From Roseburia_C sp051879315 (GTDB lineage Bacteria; Bacillota; Clostridia; Lachnospirales; Lachnospiraceae), in contig JBJELW010000017.1 of NCBI GenBank assembly GCA_051879315.1, positions 1-64,000 of the forward strand: DNA of 64,000 nt, given 5' to 3'. The notes under the pieces were generated by a model that was not told the DNA's origin, searched no databases, and worked only from the letters and a program-made list of their open reading frames with translations. The translations under genes were made by a program, and so were the position numbers. Positions 51,026 to 60,698 of this stretch are shown here, piece after piece; position 1 is the first letter of the stretch, and each line of letters begins with the position of its first letter.

Positions 51026-51736
51026 TTATATATTTTGGCTCGATATGTTGTAATTGCGTGCACCAAATATACCTGTTCCCACACGGACCATTGTGGCACC
51101 TTCTTCAATTGCAACCATGTAGTCACCGGTCATTCCCATAGAAAGAATATCCATAGATACATTATCGATGTTTTTGTTAGCTATGTCAACAGATAATTGC
51201 CGGATATTTCGAAAATATAGACGATTTTCCTCCGGATCCTCTACATATGGTGCAATGGTCATCAATCCGCGGATCTTTAAATTGGGAAGCGCTGCAATCT
51301 GCTCCACCAGCTGAATGGCCTCCTCTTTGTGAATACCGAATTTACTCTCCTCTTCTGCAATGTTGACCTCAATGAGAATGGGCATAATCAAATCATGTTT
51401 CACTGCCTGACGGCTGATTTCTTCCGCCAGTCGAAGAGAATCCACAGAGTGGATCAGACAGACCTTATCAATAATATATTTAACCTTATTTCTTTGAAGA
51501 TGACCGATCATATGCCATTTGATATCCTGGGGAAGCGCATCGTATTTTTCCACGATTTCCTGTACTTTGTTTTCCCCAAAATCCCGGACACCGTTATCAT
51601 ATATTTCCTGCAGCATCTCTACCGGTTTTGTTTTACTCACTGCAATCAGTGTCACTTCATCCCGGTTTCGATCTGCATTTTCACATGCCTGTTTCACATT
51701 GGTTTCTACTGCTTTTAAATTGTCTGTTAGCATCAT
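51026..51736 (-). CDS. yggS: YggS family PLP homeostasis protein
   Basis: 236 aa on the minus strand. VTLIAVSKTKPVEMLQEIYDNGVRDFGENKVQE holds the PLP lysine (about residue 36) and the ENxxQE loop; SMGMTGDYMVAIEEGATMVRVGTGIFG closes the cofactor site. A monomeric alanine-racemase-like barrel that controls pyridoxal phosphate levels. Start may be the second ATG at 51733, which has the better GAGGTG spacing. Confidence 0.95.
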   Translation of the reverse strand: MMLTDNLKAVETNVKQACENADRNRDEVTLIAVSKTKPVEMLQEIYDNGVRDFGENKVQEIVEKYDALPQDIKWHMIGHLQRNKVKYIIDKVCLIHSVDSLRLAEEISRQAVKHDLIMPILIEVNIAEEESKFGIHKEEAIQLVEQIAALPNLKIRGLMTIAPYVEDPEENRLYFRNIRQLSVDIANKNIDNVSMDILSMGMTGDYMVAIEEGATMVRVGTGIFGARNYNISSQNI

Positions 51737-51739
51737 TTA

Positions 51740-53125
51740 TCACCTCGTATTATTAATTAACTCATTTTCGCTGATAGCATCCCCCTCTAAAGCAATATGG
51801 TCATAGAGAGCTAATCCATAGCTGGTGCCGGTTTTTACAATAGCATATTCTTCGTTCTGATATAGAATTTCTATACGCTTAAAGACGGCATATCCTTTGT
51901 TGATATTGTATACGCCTTCAAGCTGAGCCGTCTCGGATAATGTAAAGGTCTCTGTTGAATCCGGTTTTTGGAGTAGTGTACCACTATCCAGCAAAGATGT
52001 GCTGATATAATAGGAATCCTCTGTCTTATTGTAAATCTCAGTTTCGATGAAGGTTATTTCCCGGGTTTCCGGATTCTGCACATAAACACCCCACTCATTG
52101 GAATCTCCGCCTTTTGTGAAATATTCCTTGGGAACCAGGTAAAAGTCATTGTATACAATCGCTGAGCTGGGGATTTTCAGACCGCTTTGCTCCTCTAAAA
52201 GCAGCTCGATTTCCACATAACGATCTTCCAGAAAACGGATCATATGGTTGTTCAAAGAGAGAATCATATAATAATCAGAACCAATCTGGCGTATCTCATA
52301 ATATACCCAGCAGCTGGTACCATCTTTTGTAAAACGGATTTCGATGACGGTATCGTCCTCCAGCTGTTTTTTCGTATCCTCTGAGATTTTAAAGATTAAA
52401 TTCCAAGTTTCACTGGTTACCAGTTTATATGCCACATCCCCCACTGCCACTTCGCTGTTGTTTTTTATAGTGGTTTTGGTATAATCCAGTGGCTGGATCA
52501 AATCCGGGGAAAATGAATCTACTGTCATCTCTTCATAGCCATCTACATAATAGGCGATAACACCGGGCTGTGCAGAATAAGCACGGTGAAAGCTGCCGCT
52601 GGTATTGTCTACATAATCAGACACATTTGACAGGGTACTTTGATTGACAGCCTCCGTAATTAAGGAATCTACTTGATTTTTAAAATCATAGACCTGATAA
52701 AAATTTGTGGTGGAATAGGACTGACTGTACTGTTCTACATGGGATTTTAATTCTTTGAAATAGCTGCTGTTCAGATCCAGTTCGTCGCTGTCCACGGCAG
52801 CCATCTGACTCGCAATTTCCCCAGTCTCATCCACAGAATACACCAGATCGCCGGCGGCGATTTTGGCACCCTCATTCATATAATAATCCAGTGTGCCGGC
52901 ATAATCACTGTAATAAACAGTTTCGTCCCGGAGAGCCAACGCCTGATATGTATTGTTTTCTGCTATGGTTCCCTGCTTCACCTCATAAAGTCCAATCTGA
53001 CGTCTGGTCATATAAGAAAATACATAAAAACAAATATAGATAAAAATAATTGCAAATACAATAATTCCGATATTCAGATGAAAGGGTTTTCTGTATTTGA
53101 TAATATTACTTTTTTTCCTTGCCAT
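51740..53125 (-). CDS. HlyD family secretion/adaptor-like membrane protein
   Basis: 461 aa on the minus strand. Basic N-terminus, one transmembrane segment (IGIIVFAIIFIYICFYVFSYM, about 20-42), then HlyD/biotinyl-lipoyl-like blocks (DYAGTLDYYMNEGAKIAAGDLVYSVDE near 80-105) and a C-terminal beta-barrel region (EIRQIG...VEIELLLEEQSGLKIPSSAIVY). No ABC or MFS transporter is adjacent, so the partner is unknown; adjacency to yggS/sepF hints at a link with division or envelope. Stop lies 3 nt before yggS. Confidence 0.82.
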   Translation of the reverse strand: MARKKSNIIKYRKPFHLNIGIIVFAIIFIYICFYVFSYMTRRQIGLYEVKQGTIAENNTYQALALRDETVYYSDYAGTLDYYMNEGAKIAAGDLVYSVDETGEIASQMAAVDSDELDLNSSYFKELKSHVEQYSQSYSTTNFYQVYDFKNQVDSLITEAVNQSTLSNVSDYVDNTSGSFHRAYSAQPGVIAYYVDGYEEMTVDSFSPDLIQPLDYTKTTIKNNSEVAVGDVAYKLVTSETWNLIFKISEDTKKQLEDDTVIEIRFTKDGTSCWVYYEIRQIGSDYYMILSLNNHMIRFLEDRYVEIELLLEEQSGLKIPSSAIVYNDFYLVPKEYFTKGGDSNEWGVYVQNPETREITFIETEIYNKTEDSYYISTSLLDSGTLLQKPDSTETFTLSETAQLEGVYNINKGYAVFKRIEILYQNEEYAIVKTGTSYGLALYDHIALEGDAISENELINNTR

Positions 53126-53136
53126 GAATTACCACC

Positions 53137-53165
53137 TTGAAATTTGATTAATAAGTATGTATAAA
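53137..53165 (+). promoter_or_regulatory. Promoter of the DUF378 gene
   Basis: TTGAAA (53137-53142), 17-bp spacer and TATAAA (53160-53165), in the 83-bp region divergent from the HlyD-like gene. Confidence 0.68.
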
Positions 53166-53208
53166 ACCAGGCACAAGTTCCCATACTATGAAAAAAGGAG
53201 GATGAATC

Positions 53209-53424
53209 ATGAATTCAAAAGGCTTGGATTATACATTGTTGACAATTGTCATTATCGGTGCAATCAATTGGGGTCTGATCGGCTTTTTCCGGTTTGATCT
53301 GGTTGCGTTTTTATTTGGCAACATGAGCTGGTTCTCACGTATTATTTATGCATTGGTAGGTCTCAGTGGATTGTATCTGCTGTCTGCCTACGGAAGAATC
53401 CGCTCCATCAGCAGTCAGTCATGA
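53209..53424 (+). CDS. DUF378 family membrane protein
   Basis: 71 aa, behind AAAGGAGG. Two transmembrane segments (YTLLTIVIIGAINWGLIGFF and WFSRIIYALVGLSGLYLLSA) with INWGLIG, the family mark. Function unknown. Ends at a bidirectional terminator. Confidence 0.9.
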   Translation: MNSKGLDYTLLTIVIIGAINWGLIGFFRFDLVAFLFGNMSWFSRIIYALVGLSGLYLLSAYGRIRSISSQS

Positions 53425-53472
53425 ACTGCTGAGAAATATGTTCGAATATGAGTAAATTCCTATTCGATAAAA

Positions 53473-53513
53473 AAGGTGTCTTAAGTAAAAGCACTTAAGG
53501 CACCACTTTTTTA
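53473..53513. terminator. Bidirectional terminator between DUF378 and dacA
   Basis: GGTGTCTTAAGT (53475-53486) pairs with 53493-53504 (one G-U), with T run after and A run before. The dacA stop codon (53511) lies in the T tract. Confidence 0.88.
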
Positions 53514-54503
53514 ACTTCCGAAACCTTCCAGAATTTCATTCATCAGCAGATAGAGATTGCTTCTGCAATCCGCTTTAAAAACAATAGAAATAATCTCATC
53601 CCCCGATGCATTTGTAGATAAGAGAACAAGGCAATAACCTGCTTCACCTGTGGTGCCGGTTTTTCCGCCGATTACGGTAAAACCATCCGGCGGGGTCTGC
53701 TTATCCACGAGATATTGATTCGTGGTGGTCCATTCCATGGAAGCGGCAGAACCATCAGCAGCAGTATAATAGGTCGTATAATTTGTGGTACTGATTACTT
53801 GATAAAACGTCTCATCACTTAAAGCCTGCTGAAAAATCAGATACATATCGTAGACCGTCGTATAATGATCTTCGTCCGGAAGTCCGTTGGGATTTACAAA
53901 ATGAGAACCTGTGGCGCCCATAGATGCAGCCTCAGCATTCATCAATTGAGCGAATTCTTCAATGCTGCCGGACATGTGTTCCGCAATAGCCACCGCAGCA
54001 TCGTTTCCACTACGCAAAATCAATCCATATACCAAATCCCGCAGTGTCATTCGATCTCCGGCTCTCAGGTCACACACAGATGAATCACTAGTGACGGTGA
54101 CAGCATTCTCGCTGATAGTTACAGTGTCATCTAAATTTCCGTATTTAATGGCAATATACGCAGTAAGAATCTTGGTGGTGCTGGCAGGGTACATTTTCTC
54201 ATAAATTTTTTGGGAATATGGAATCTCGCCGGTAGCAAGATTAAATACTCCGGCTGCACCCGCCACTTGTGAATCTACAGAACCGGTTCCCTTGTCTTCG
54301 ATACCACCCACACACAATCCATCCGAAAAGAAGGTAGGTGTTATCACTGTGGTGCTTTCTGCAGTGACATTGGTGATATTTGTATTGTGGTATACGTCGT
54401 AATGATTTGAAAATTCGCTGGTATTGGTGGCGCATCCGGTCAGCATGGAACCGCATAAAACCAAACTGATGACAACGGCTGTTAATTTATTTATACATTT
54501 CAC
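53511..54503 (-). CDS. D-alanyl-D-alanine carboxypeptidase family lipoprotein (DacA/DacF type)
   Basis: 330 aa on the minus strand. Lipoprotein signal with lipobox LTGC (Cys24 region, MLTGCATN). Active-site motifs of the penicillin-binding S11 family: SxxK in YPASTTKILTAYIA, SGN in LRSGNDAAVAI and KTG in IGGKTGTTGEAGYC. It trims the terminal D-Ala of cross-link stems. There is no obvious C-terminal beta domain of classical DacA, so it is a short form. It overlaps mgsA by 17 nt. Confidence 0.92.
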   Translation of the reverse strand: MKCINKLTAVVISLVLCGSMLTGCATNTSEFSNHYDVYHNTNITNVTAESTTVITPTFFSDGLCVGGIEDKGTGSVDSQVAGAAGVFNLATGEIPYSQKIYEKMYPASTTKILTAYIAIKYGNLDDTVTISENAVTVTSDSSVCDLRAGDRMTLRDLVYGLILRSGNDAAVAIAEHMSGSIEEFAQLMNAEAASMGATGSHFVNPNGLPDEDHYTTVYDMYLIFQQALSDETFYQVISTTNYTTYYTAADGSAASMEWTTTNQYLVDKQTPPDGFTVIGGKTGTTGEAGYCLVLLSTNASGDEIISIVFKADCRSNLYLLMNEILEGFGS

Positions 54504-54882
54504 GCCACTCTAAATCTCCTCTATCTAATGCTTTGATCAATAATTCTGCGGTGGCAAGATTGGTTGCCAGCGGTATATTGTGGGTATCACAAAGACGAAC
54601 CACACTGTCTACGTCCGGTTCGTGTGATTTGGGGTTCAACGGATCCCGCAAAAAGATCACTAGATCAATCTCATTATGCTCAATCTGAGCGCCGAGCTGT
54701 TGGGAGCCGCCTAAGTGACCGGCCAGATATTTGTGAACATTCAGGTTTGCCACCTCTTCAATCAATCTTCCTGTAGTACCGGTGGCAAATAATTCGTTTT
54801 TGCAGAGAATTCCTCTATATGCAATGCAAAAATTCTGCATCAGCTTCTTCTTTGCATCATGTGCAACTAATCCGATGTTCAT
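54487..54882 (-). CDS. mgsA: Methylglyoxal synthase
   Basis: 131 aa on the minus strand. MNIGLVAHDAKKKLMQNFC start, ATGTTGRLI phosphate loop, HLGGSQQLGAQI, and FLRDPLNPKSHEPDV with the catalytic Asp and His. Converts dihydroxyacetone phosphate to methylglyoxal. It sits, as often in Clostridia, in the shape/division cluster next to rodA (4-nt overlap). Confidence 0.97.
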   Translation of the reverse strand: MNIGLVAHDAKKKLMQNFCIAYRGILCKNELFATGTTGRLIEEVANLNVHKYLAGHLGGSQQLGAQIEHNEIDLVIFLRDPLNPKSHEPDVDSVVRLCDTHNIPLATNLATAELLIKALDRGDLEWREMYK

Positions 54883-56003
54883 GAAAAAGAGTCCTCCTTT
54901 CCGTATTTACGTGGTTGTAATCCAACATTGAGAACAATACCGATTCCGGCAAAAAGCGTTACCAGAGATGTCAGCCCATAACTGACAAAAGGTAACGGCA
55001 GACCGGTATTAGGCATGAGTCCCGTTACAACGCATATATTTACAAAGCTCTGAAAACCAATGAGTGAAGCTATTCCACCGGCAATAAGCCGGCCGGACAT
55101 GTTCTTGGCCTTCCGGGCTATCAGTAAACATTCAATCGTTATAAGTAATAATAACACAATCACTGTAACTGTGCCAATAAAACCCAACTCCTCTCCCACA
55201 ATTGCAAAGATAAAGTCTGTTTGTGGTTCGGAGATGAAATTACCGTTTTTTACGGATGCAATATCAGTGTTATTCAATCCCTTTCCGATAAGCTGACCGG
55301 AACCGATGGCTGTGATGGAATTCTGCTGCTGATAAGCTGTGTTCGGATATTTTTCCGGTTGAAGCCAACCCAGAATACGCATAGCCTGATTGGAAGTCAG
55401 GATTGTCTGATTCGGCTGAAGGATCAGCGTAATCAGAACGGAAATTGTAGGAACGGTTACAGCAATCGCACCCAGTACTATTTTATAACTTAATCCGGCA
55501 AGAAACAAGAGTGAAACAATAATTAATGCTGTAACTATTGTGGTGGACAAATCCGGCTCTTTATAGATCAGTAACAGCGGGATTCCGGCCAAAACGAATG
55601 AGCTGAACAGTACCTTTATGGTGTTCAGATGTTCCTGATGCTTCGTGAGATAATATGCAAAAAACAAAATAATGAGAATTTTTGCCATCTCAGAAGGCTG
55701 GAAACGGATCCCGATCTGTAACCATCTGGTGGAACCATTATTTTCATAGCCCAAAGGTGTGAAAATTAGCAACAGCAAAAATACAGCTATGCCGTATATA
55801 ATCCAGCTGAATCGCAATATAAAGTTATAATTAATCAGTGATACGCCCACCATAACCGCGGTACCAAGAATCAATCCCACAATTTGTTTGTTTTGCACGG
55901 ATTCTTCTGCACTTCCGATTACGAAAATACCGAGAATCGTCAAAGCAATCACATAAAACACAAGGCGGAAGTGGTAATCACGAAGTTTGTATTGTTTTAA
56001 CAT
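54879..56003 (-). CDS. rodA: Rod shape-determining protein RodA (SEDS family)
   Basis: 374 aa on the minus strand, about ten membrane helices. The conserved SEDS blocks GSTRWLQIGIRFQPSEMAKI, QPDLSTT-like EPDLSTTIVTALI, GLNNTDIASVKNGNFISEPQTDFIFAIVGEELGF and NTGLPLPFVSYGLTSL are all present. A peptidoglycan glycosyltransferase working with the PBP2 encoded upstream. Confidence 0.97.
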   Translation of the reverse strand: MLKQYKLRDYHFRLVFYVIALTILGIFVIGSAEESVQNKQIVGLILGTAVMVGVSLINYNFILRFSWIIYGIAVFLLLLIFTPLGYENNGSTRWLQIGIRFQPSEMAKILIILFFAYYLTKHQEHLNTIKVLFSSFVLAGIPLLLIYKEPDLSTTIVTALIIVSLLFLAGLSYKIVLGAIAVTVPTISVLITLILQPNQTILTSNQAMRILGWLQPEKYPNTAYQQQNSITAIGSGQLIGKGLNNTDIASVKNGNFISEPQTDFIFAIVGEELGFIGTVTVIVLLLLITIECLLIARKAKNMSGRLIAGGIASLIGFQSFVNICVVTGLMPNTGLPLPFVSYGLTSLVTLFAGIGIVLNVGLQPRKYGKEDSFS

Positions 56004-56032
56004 ATTGATTACTTTCCTAACATCCGGACAGG

Positions 56033-56311
56033 TTATTTCTTTTTCTCATATTTCAGATCTTTGATGGGGATATTGGCAAATAAAGCTGGAACACAGCCGT
56101 TGGAACCGTCTGATTCTGTCTGGGTGATCTGAATATCCAGTCCCTCTGCATCAATCTCCATATATTTTGAAATAACCTGAATAATATCGTTTTTAATATT
56201 TTCCATGACATCCGGCGAACAGTCTGCCCGATCGGATATGAGTAACAGTTTTAATCTGTCTTTTGCAACATCACCGGAATTTTTCTTCTTGAAGAAATCC
56301 ATAAATCCCAT
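56033..56311 (-). CDS. minE: Cell division topological specificity factor MinE
   Basis: 92 aa on the minus strand. N-terminal amphipathic segment MGFMDFFKKK, then AKDRLKLLLISDRA (the MinD-binding helix) and the topological domain with YMEID. Presence of MinE implies MinD oscillation, unlike the static MinJ/DivIVA system of Bacillus. 12 nt after minD. Confidence 0.96.
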   Translation of the reverse strand: MGFMDFFKKKNSGDVAKDRLKLLLISDRADCSPDVMENIKNDIIQVISKYMEIDAEGLDIQITQTESDGSNGCVPALFANIPIKDLKYEKKK

Positions 56312-56323
56312 ATCATTATCCCC

Positions 56324-57112
56324 CTAGTTTTTTTTGAATAATCCTTTGAATTTTGACCATACACCTTTGCTTTCCAGATCCAGGAGAGGAACCTCTTCCC
56401 CGGTAATGCGCCGGCAAATATTCATGTATGCCTGTCCGGCCAGACTGTTGGAACCTACTAATGGTTCGCCCTGATTGGTGGAGATTACAATCTGCTCATC
56501 GTCAGGAACAGCACCGATAAGATCAATGGCAAGGATTTCCTGTACATCCTGAATGGACATCATATCACCGCGCTTAACCATGTCCATACGAAGGCGGTTT
56601 ACAATCAGTTCCGTCTTTTTGATTTCATTGGCTTCCAAAAGTCCGATGATTCGATCTGCGTCACGAATGGCAGATACTTCCGGTGTGGTTACCACCAAGG
56701 CACGATCTGCACCGGCAATGGCATTTTTAAATCCCTGTTCAATACCGGCCGGGCAATCCAGAAGTATGTAGTCAAATTCTTCCTTTAACTCTTCCACCAG
56801 TTTTTTCATCTGCTCCGGATTCACTGAGGTCTTGTCCCTTGTCTGGGCAGAAGGAAGCAAAAACAGATTGGGATATTTCTTATCCTTGATCAATGCCTGC
56901 TTGATTCGGCAATTCCCCTCCACAACATCCACCAGATTATATACAATCCGATTTTCAAGTCCCATTACAACATCCAAATTACGCAGTCCGATATCGGTAT
57001 CAATCAGTACCACTTTCTTATCCAGCTGAGCCAGACCGGTTCCTACGTTTGCGGTTGTGGTGGTTTTTCCAACACCACCCTTTCCAGATGTAATAACAAT
57101 CACTTCACTCAT
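56324..57112 (-). CDS. minD: Septum site-determining ATPase MinD
   Basis: 262 aa on the minus strand from the ATG at 57112, because TAGGAGG is 10 nt upstream of it; three more in-frame residues (to 57121) would sit too close to that site. Deviant Walker A GKGGVGKTTT, switch I and LDCPAGIEQGFKNAI, and the C-terminal amphipathic membrane helix (VWSKFKGLFKKN). Recruits MinC to the membrane away from midcell. Confidence 0.97.
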   Translation of the reverse strand: MSEVIVITSGKGGVGKTTTTANVGTGLAQLDKKVVLIDTDIGLRNLDVVMGLENRIVYNLVDVVEGNCRIKQALIKDKKYPNLFLLPSAQTRDKTSVNPEQMKKLVEELKEEFDYILLDCPAGIEQGFKNAIAGADRALVVTTPEVSAIRDADRIIGLLEANEIKKTELIVNRLRMDMVKRGDMMSIQDVQEILAIDLIGAVPDDEQIVISTNQGEPLVGSNSLAGQAYMNICRRITGEEVPLLDLESKGVWSKFKGLFKKN

Positions 57113-57157
57113 GAGTTTCATTCCTCCTAAATATACTTAATTTTAATTAATTAGCTA

Positions 57158-57832
57158 TTATGACAGAAAGCTTTCCCGGGTGAGAGGCTCTATCATAATC
57201 TGATTCTCACTTACGGTAGCTATCTGGGGTTCCATTGTCTTTCTGCGATTTTTCAATGCGTAAAATGCACCCCGGTCAGGACTCCTTCCGTACACACTTC
57301 CAATGCGAAGCTGTACCGGATCCATATCCAGTGCTGCAATAAAACTGCGTTCATCTCCGGCGGCGCCGGCATAAGCATTTCCCCGCAGGGAACCTAACAC
57401 CACGATATTTCCACGGGCAATAATCTTTGCTCCGGGATTTACGTCTCCCAACACGATGAGACTGCTCTCACATTCCACGCACTGTCCACTTCGAAGCGTT
57501 CCCTTATAAAATTCACCGGTTCGCCCAAGACGGAGCTCGTCTGCCAGCTGAATCTGCCGTTCGCACATCGCTTCGTAGCCTGCATCATGATCTATGACAC
57601 ATACCACCTCAATGCTTGTACTCTCTGCGATGGTTTCGAGAATCTGCTTTTCTTCCTCTTCCTTTAAGGTCCTGCCTTCGAAGGAAATGGCTACCCTTGC
57701 ATTGTGAAAAAATTTCCCGGAATCACTGAATTTCTTCAGTATTTCATATTTTAACTGCTCGAACGAAATATCCGGGTCCATGATCAACCGAATGCCATGG
57801 GCATTACTTTTTATAATTACTGGTTGTTCCAT
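57158..57832 (-). CDS. minC: Septum site-determining protein MinC
   Basis: 224 aa on the minus strand. An N-terminal MinC-like FtsZ-inhibiting domain (about 1-95) and the C-terminal beta-helix (CVECESSLIVLGDVNPGAKIIARGNIVVLGSLRGNAYAGAAGD) typical of MinC, with the RIGSVYGRSPD end block. The linker is short. Confidence 0.95.
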   Translation of the reverse strand: MEQPVIIKSNAHGIRLIMDPDISFEQLKYEILKKFSDSGKFFHNARVAISFEGRTLKEEEEKQILETIAESTSIEVVCVIDHDAGYEAMCERQIQLADELRLGRTGEFYKGTLRSGQCVECESSLIVLGDVNPGAKIIARGNIVVLGSLRGNAYAGAAGDERSFIAALDMDPVQLRIGSVYGRSPDRGAFYALKNRRKTMEPQIATVSENQIMIEPLTRESFLS

Positions 57833-57844
57833 AACTGCCTCCTG

Positions 57845-60694
57845 TTAATCGTTAAATGAATTAGTGTCAGAACTGCCAGCATCTGCCTGATGGTCTAACA
57901 GGATTTCTTTATCCTCCAGATCAAAATAGTACTTGTATACAGAAGCTGCAAGTTCCGCAGTATTCGACGAAGAATATCCGTATGCAATACGGCATGCGAT
58001 GGATATTTCCGGATCATCATAAGGTGCATAGCCCACATATAAGGCATGGTTTGGCCGGCTCTTCACCTGCTGTGCCGTACCGGTCTTTCCGGCAGACTCA
58101 ATACCCAGGTCATCAAACTGTTCATGGGTTTCTACCACCATTTTCATACCGGAGTGAATGGCATCCCAACTGCTCTGGCTGATAGTTGTAATCTGATTTT
58201 TTACGGTGGGGGAATAGCTTTCCAGCACATTGCCATCCGGATCTGTCACTTTAGATAATAATGTATAATTATAAACCGTACCACTGTTGGCAACTGCCGT
58301 AACATAGCGGCTCAGCTGAATGGTGGTAAAGCTGTTATTACTCTGTCCAATGGCCGAGGTGATGGGATACTCCGTGGTCTGCTTGGGTGCGCTTTCCGAT
58401 ATTTCAATACCGGTCTTTTCATCCAGGCCAAACAGGGAAGAATATTTATTGATGGTGTTTACTCCCAGTTCTTCATTGTATACACCATTATCCATACTCA
58501 TATCGTATCCAACCTTGTAGAAAAAGTAGTTGCAGGAATCACGCAAAGCCTCAGAAACGTTGATAAATCCATGGTTGGAAGGATAAATCCAGCATTTTGG
58601 TCCGTTTTCTACCTCCTCAAACTGTCCCTTATCTTCAATCTCCGTTGTGGGCGTAATCACTCCCTCTGTCAAAGCAGCTGCCGCAGTTACCATCTTAAAG
58701 GTGGAGCCCGGTGCCGTCCGCTGCTGCGTGGCGTAATTATAAAAGGGAACGGATTGATCGTTGTACAATTGATTATAATATTCTACATCCATGTTGTTGG
58801 CCAGCCGGTTCGTGTCGTATCCGGGATAGGTGACGCAGGCCAGCAATTCACCGGTATTGACATCAGCGATTACACAGGAGCCGGAACAGGGATCCAATGC
58901 CAGCTGTGCAGGTGTAATTTCCAAATTCTTGATTTTTTCCTTGATAAAGCTGTATGCGCTGATATTCCCGGAAGACAGATTACTGATGGCATCGTCATCA
59001 TAGCTCAAAACCTTCTGATCGAACAGAGCTAAGCAAAGCTGTGTACCGGTAATCTGATTATTTTGTATCATATATTGGTAAATTTTTTTGGAGAATCCAT
59101 TATCATCGGTAATCTCCTGCAGAATATAATCACACAGTACTTCGTATATCTCATCCGAATCGGAATATTTGTCTGACATAGTAAAAGCCGTGATGTCGAT
59201 CCAATTCTGGCTTATGGCATATTTTAAGTATTCCTTGGCGCTGATTTTGTCGTTTTTAAAGTCCTGATATACAGAATCTGACGTGTCAATGGAATCACTG
59301 AGTAAAATTCCTTTATCTTCCAGCATGGAAACCATGTAACTCATATAGGTATACTGTTCACGCTCCAAATCTTCCATAGCTGTGGGTGATGAGGCAGACA
59401 ACTCCTGCTCCACCCAGCTTAGAACACTGGACTGCTTGTTCAAAAACGCACGATAGATTTCCTGCTCCGTGGAAGAGGCGTCCTCCTGTGCAAAATCATC
59501 CAGACTCAGTACATTGTTGTCGATGAGTGCAAAATACACATCATCGATGGGAATCACAATGTCAGAGGAACTGGAGTAACTGGAATCAGTAGATTTGGTA
59601 TTCACAATTTTTGAATAAAGGATTCCCGCAATTTTTTGTTCCAGCAGATCGTATATTGCCTTTTGCAGATCCATATCAATGGAGAGGTATACGTTGTTTC
59701 CAGCAGAAGGCTCCACCCGGTCTGTGGTCAGAATCACACGTCCCAGGCTGTCCACATAAACCGTCTCACTTCCCTTGGTTCCCCGGAGGGTGCTGTCCAT
59801 ATATTGTTCAATTCCGGATTTTCCGATGACATCATTCAATGTATAGGAATCGTCTTCTTCCTTCAGCACATCGTACTCATCCTGGGAAATTTTTCCTGTA
59901 TAGCCGATAAAATGCGAAAAATATTCCGCATCCACATACTTGCGGATGGTATCTTCCGCAATATTCGCCCCCTGGAGATGACCTTTGTTCTCCGTAATGT
60001 AAGCCACAGTGGCATCGCTGACATTCTGGGCGATGGTGGTGACGATATACTTCTGGTAGCTGTTTAAGGAAATGGCATACCGCAGAACTACAATGCGGTA
60101 CAGATCCTCTCTGGAATAGTCATCCTCTGACAAATCATATCCCTTTTCCTTGCTGCTTCGGCACAGATATTCCATCACCTGGGCTGCTGTGGCTTCGGCC
60201 TCATTGTAGCCGAGGCTTTTGTTGTACTTCAGGTCATCCGTAGAGGTATGATCGTATACATCTGCCAGGAAACGTTTTTTCGCAGAACCGCTGACATTAA
60301 AGGAGTAACTGCCATCCTTTTCTAATGTGATTTGAAAATCATTGACGATTTCATCGCCATTTTTGTCCAGTGTTTGAATGATCTCATAAAGTTCAGCGTT
60401 CATGGAATCATTCCTGTCTTTTGTAGTATCATAGACACCGTTATCCTCAATTACCACGGAATAAGCCAATTCATTGTAAGCCAAAAGCTTACCGTTTCTG
60501 TCATAGATATTTCCCCGGGTGCTGTTTAAGGTACGGGTTTTCTGAATTTTCATGCTGTAATTATTCAGATACTCTTCCCCTTTTATAATTTGAAGATAAA
60601 ACAGACGTCCGATCAGAGTGCTGGATAAAAGGACCATCACAATGGAAAAAACAAATATTCTTGATTTAAATATTTTTTGAAGAAACTCTTTCAT
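57845..60694 (-). CDS. mrdA: Penicillin-binding protein 2 (class B transpeptidase) with a large insertion
   Basis: 949 aa on the minus strand from ATG 60694, four bases after the mreD stop; in-frame TTG codons upstream (60706, 60730) are possible starts. Membrane anchor (about 14-36), PBP dimerisation region (about 50-345), then a charged segment of about 230 residues (about 360-600) not found in usual PBP2 (about 650-720 aa), then the transpeptidase: STFK (Ser664), SCN (Ser720) and KTGTA (Lys870). It crosslinks lateral wall with RodA/MreBCD. The insertion is Ser/Asp-rich with predicted helices. Confidence 0.95.
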   Translation of the reverse strand: MKEFLQKIFKSRIFVFSIVMVLLSSTLIGRLFYLQIIKGEEYLNNYSMKIQKTRTLNSTRGNIYDRNGKLLAYNELAYSVVIEDNGVYDTTKDRNDSMNAELYEIIQTLDKNGDEIVNDFQITLEKDGSYSFNVSGSAKKRFLADVYDHTSTDDLKYNKSLGYNEAEATAAQVMEYLCRSSKEKGYDLSEDDYSREDLYRIVVLRYAISLNSYQKYIVTTIAQNVSDATVAYITENKGHLQGANIAEDTIRKYVDAEYFSHFIGYTGKISQDEYDVLKEEDDSYTLNDVIGKSGIEQYMDSTLRGTKGSETVYVDSLGRVILTTDRVEPSAGNNVYLSIDMDLQKAIYDLLEQKIAGILYSKIVNTKSTDSSYSSSSDIVIPIDDVYFALIDNNVLSLDDFAQEDASSTEQEIYRAFLNKQSSVLSWVEQELSASSPTAMEDLEREQYTYMSYMVSMLEDKGILLSDSIDTSDSVYQDFKNDKISAKEYLKYAISQNWIDITAFTMSDKYSDSDEIYEVLCDYILQEITDDNGFSKKIYQYMIQNNQITGTQLCLALFDQKVLSYDDDAISNLSSGNISAYSFIKEKIKNLEITPAQLALDPCSGSCVIADVNTGELLACVTYPGYDTNRLANNMDVEYYNQLYNDQSVPFYNYATQQRTAPGSTFKMVTAAAALTEGVITPTTEIEDKGQFEEVENGPKCWIYPSNHGFINVSEALRDSCNYFFYKVGYDMSMDNGVYNEELGVNTINKYSSLFGLDEKTGIEISESAPKQTTEYPITSAIGQSNNSFTTIQLSRYVTAVANSGTVYNYTLLSKVTDPDGNVLESYSPTVKNQITTISQSSWDAIHSGMKMVVETHEQFDDLGIESAGKTGTAQQVKSRPNHALYVGYAPYDDPEISIACRIAYGYSSSNTAELAASVYKYYFDLEDKEILLDHQADAGSSDTNSFND

Positions 60695-60698
60695 GTTG

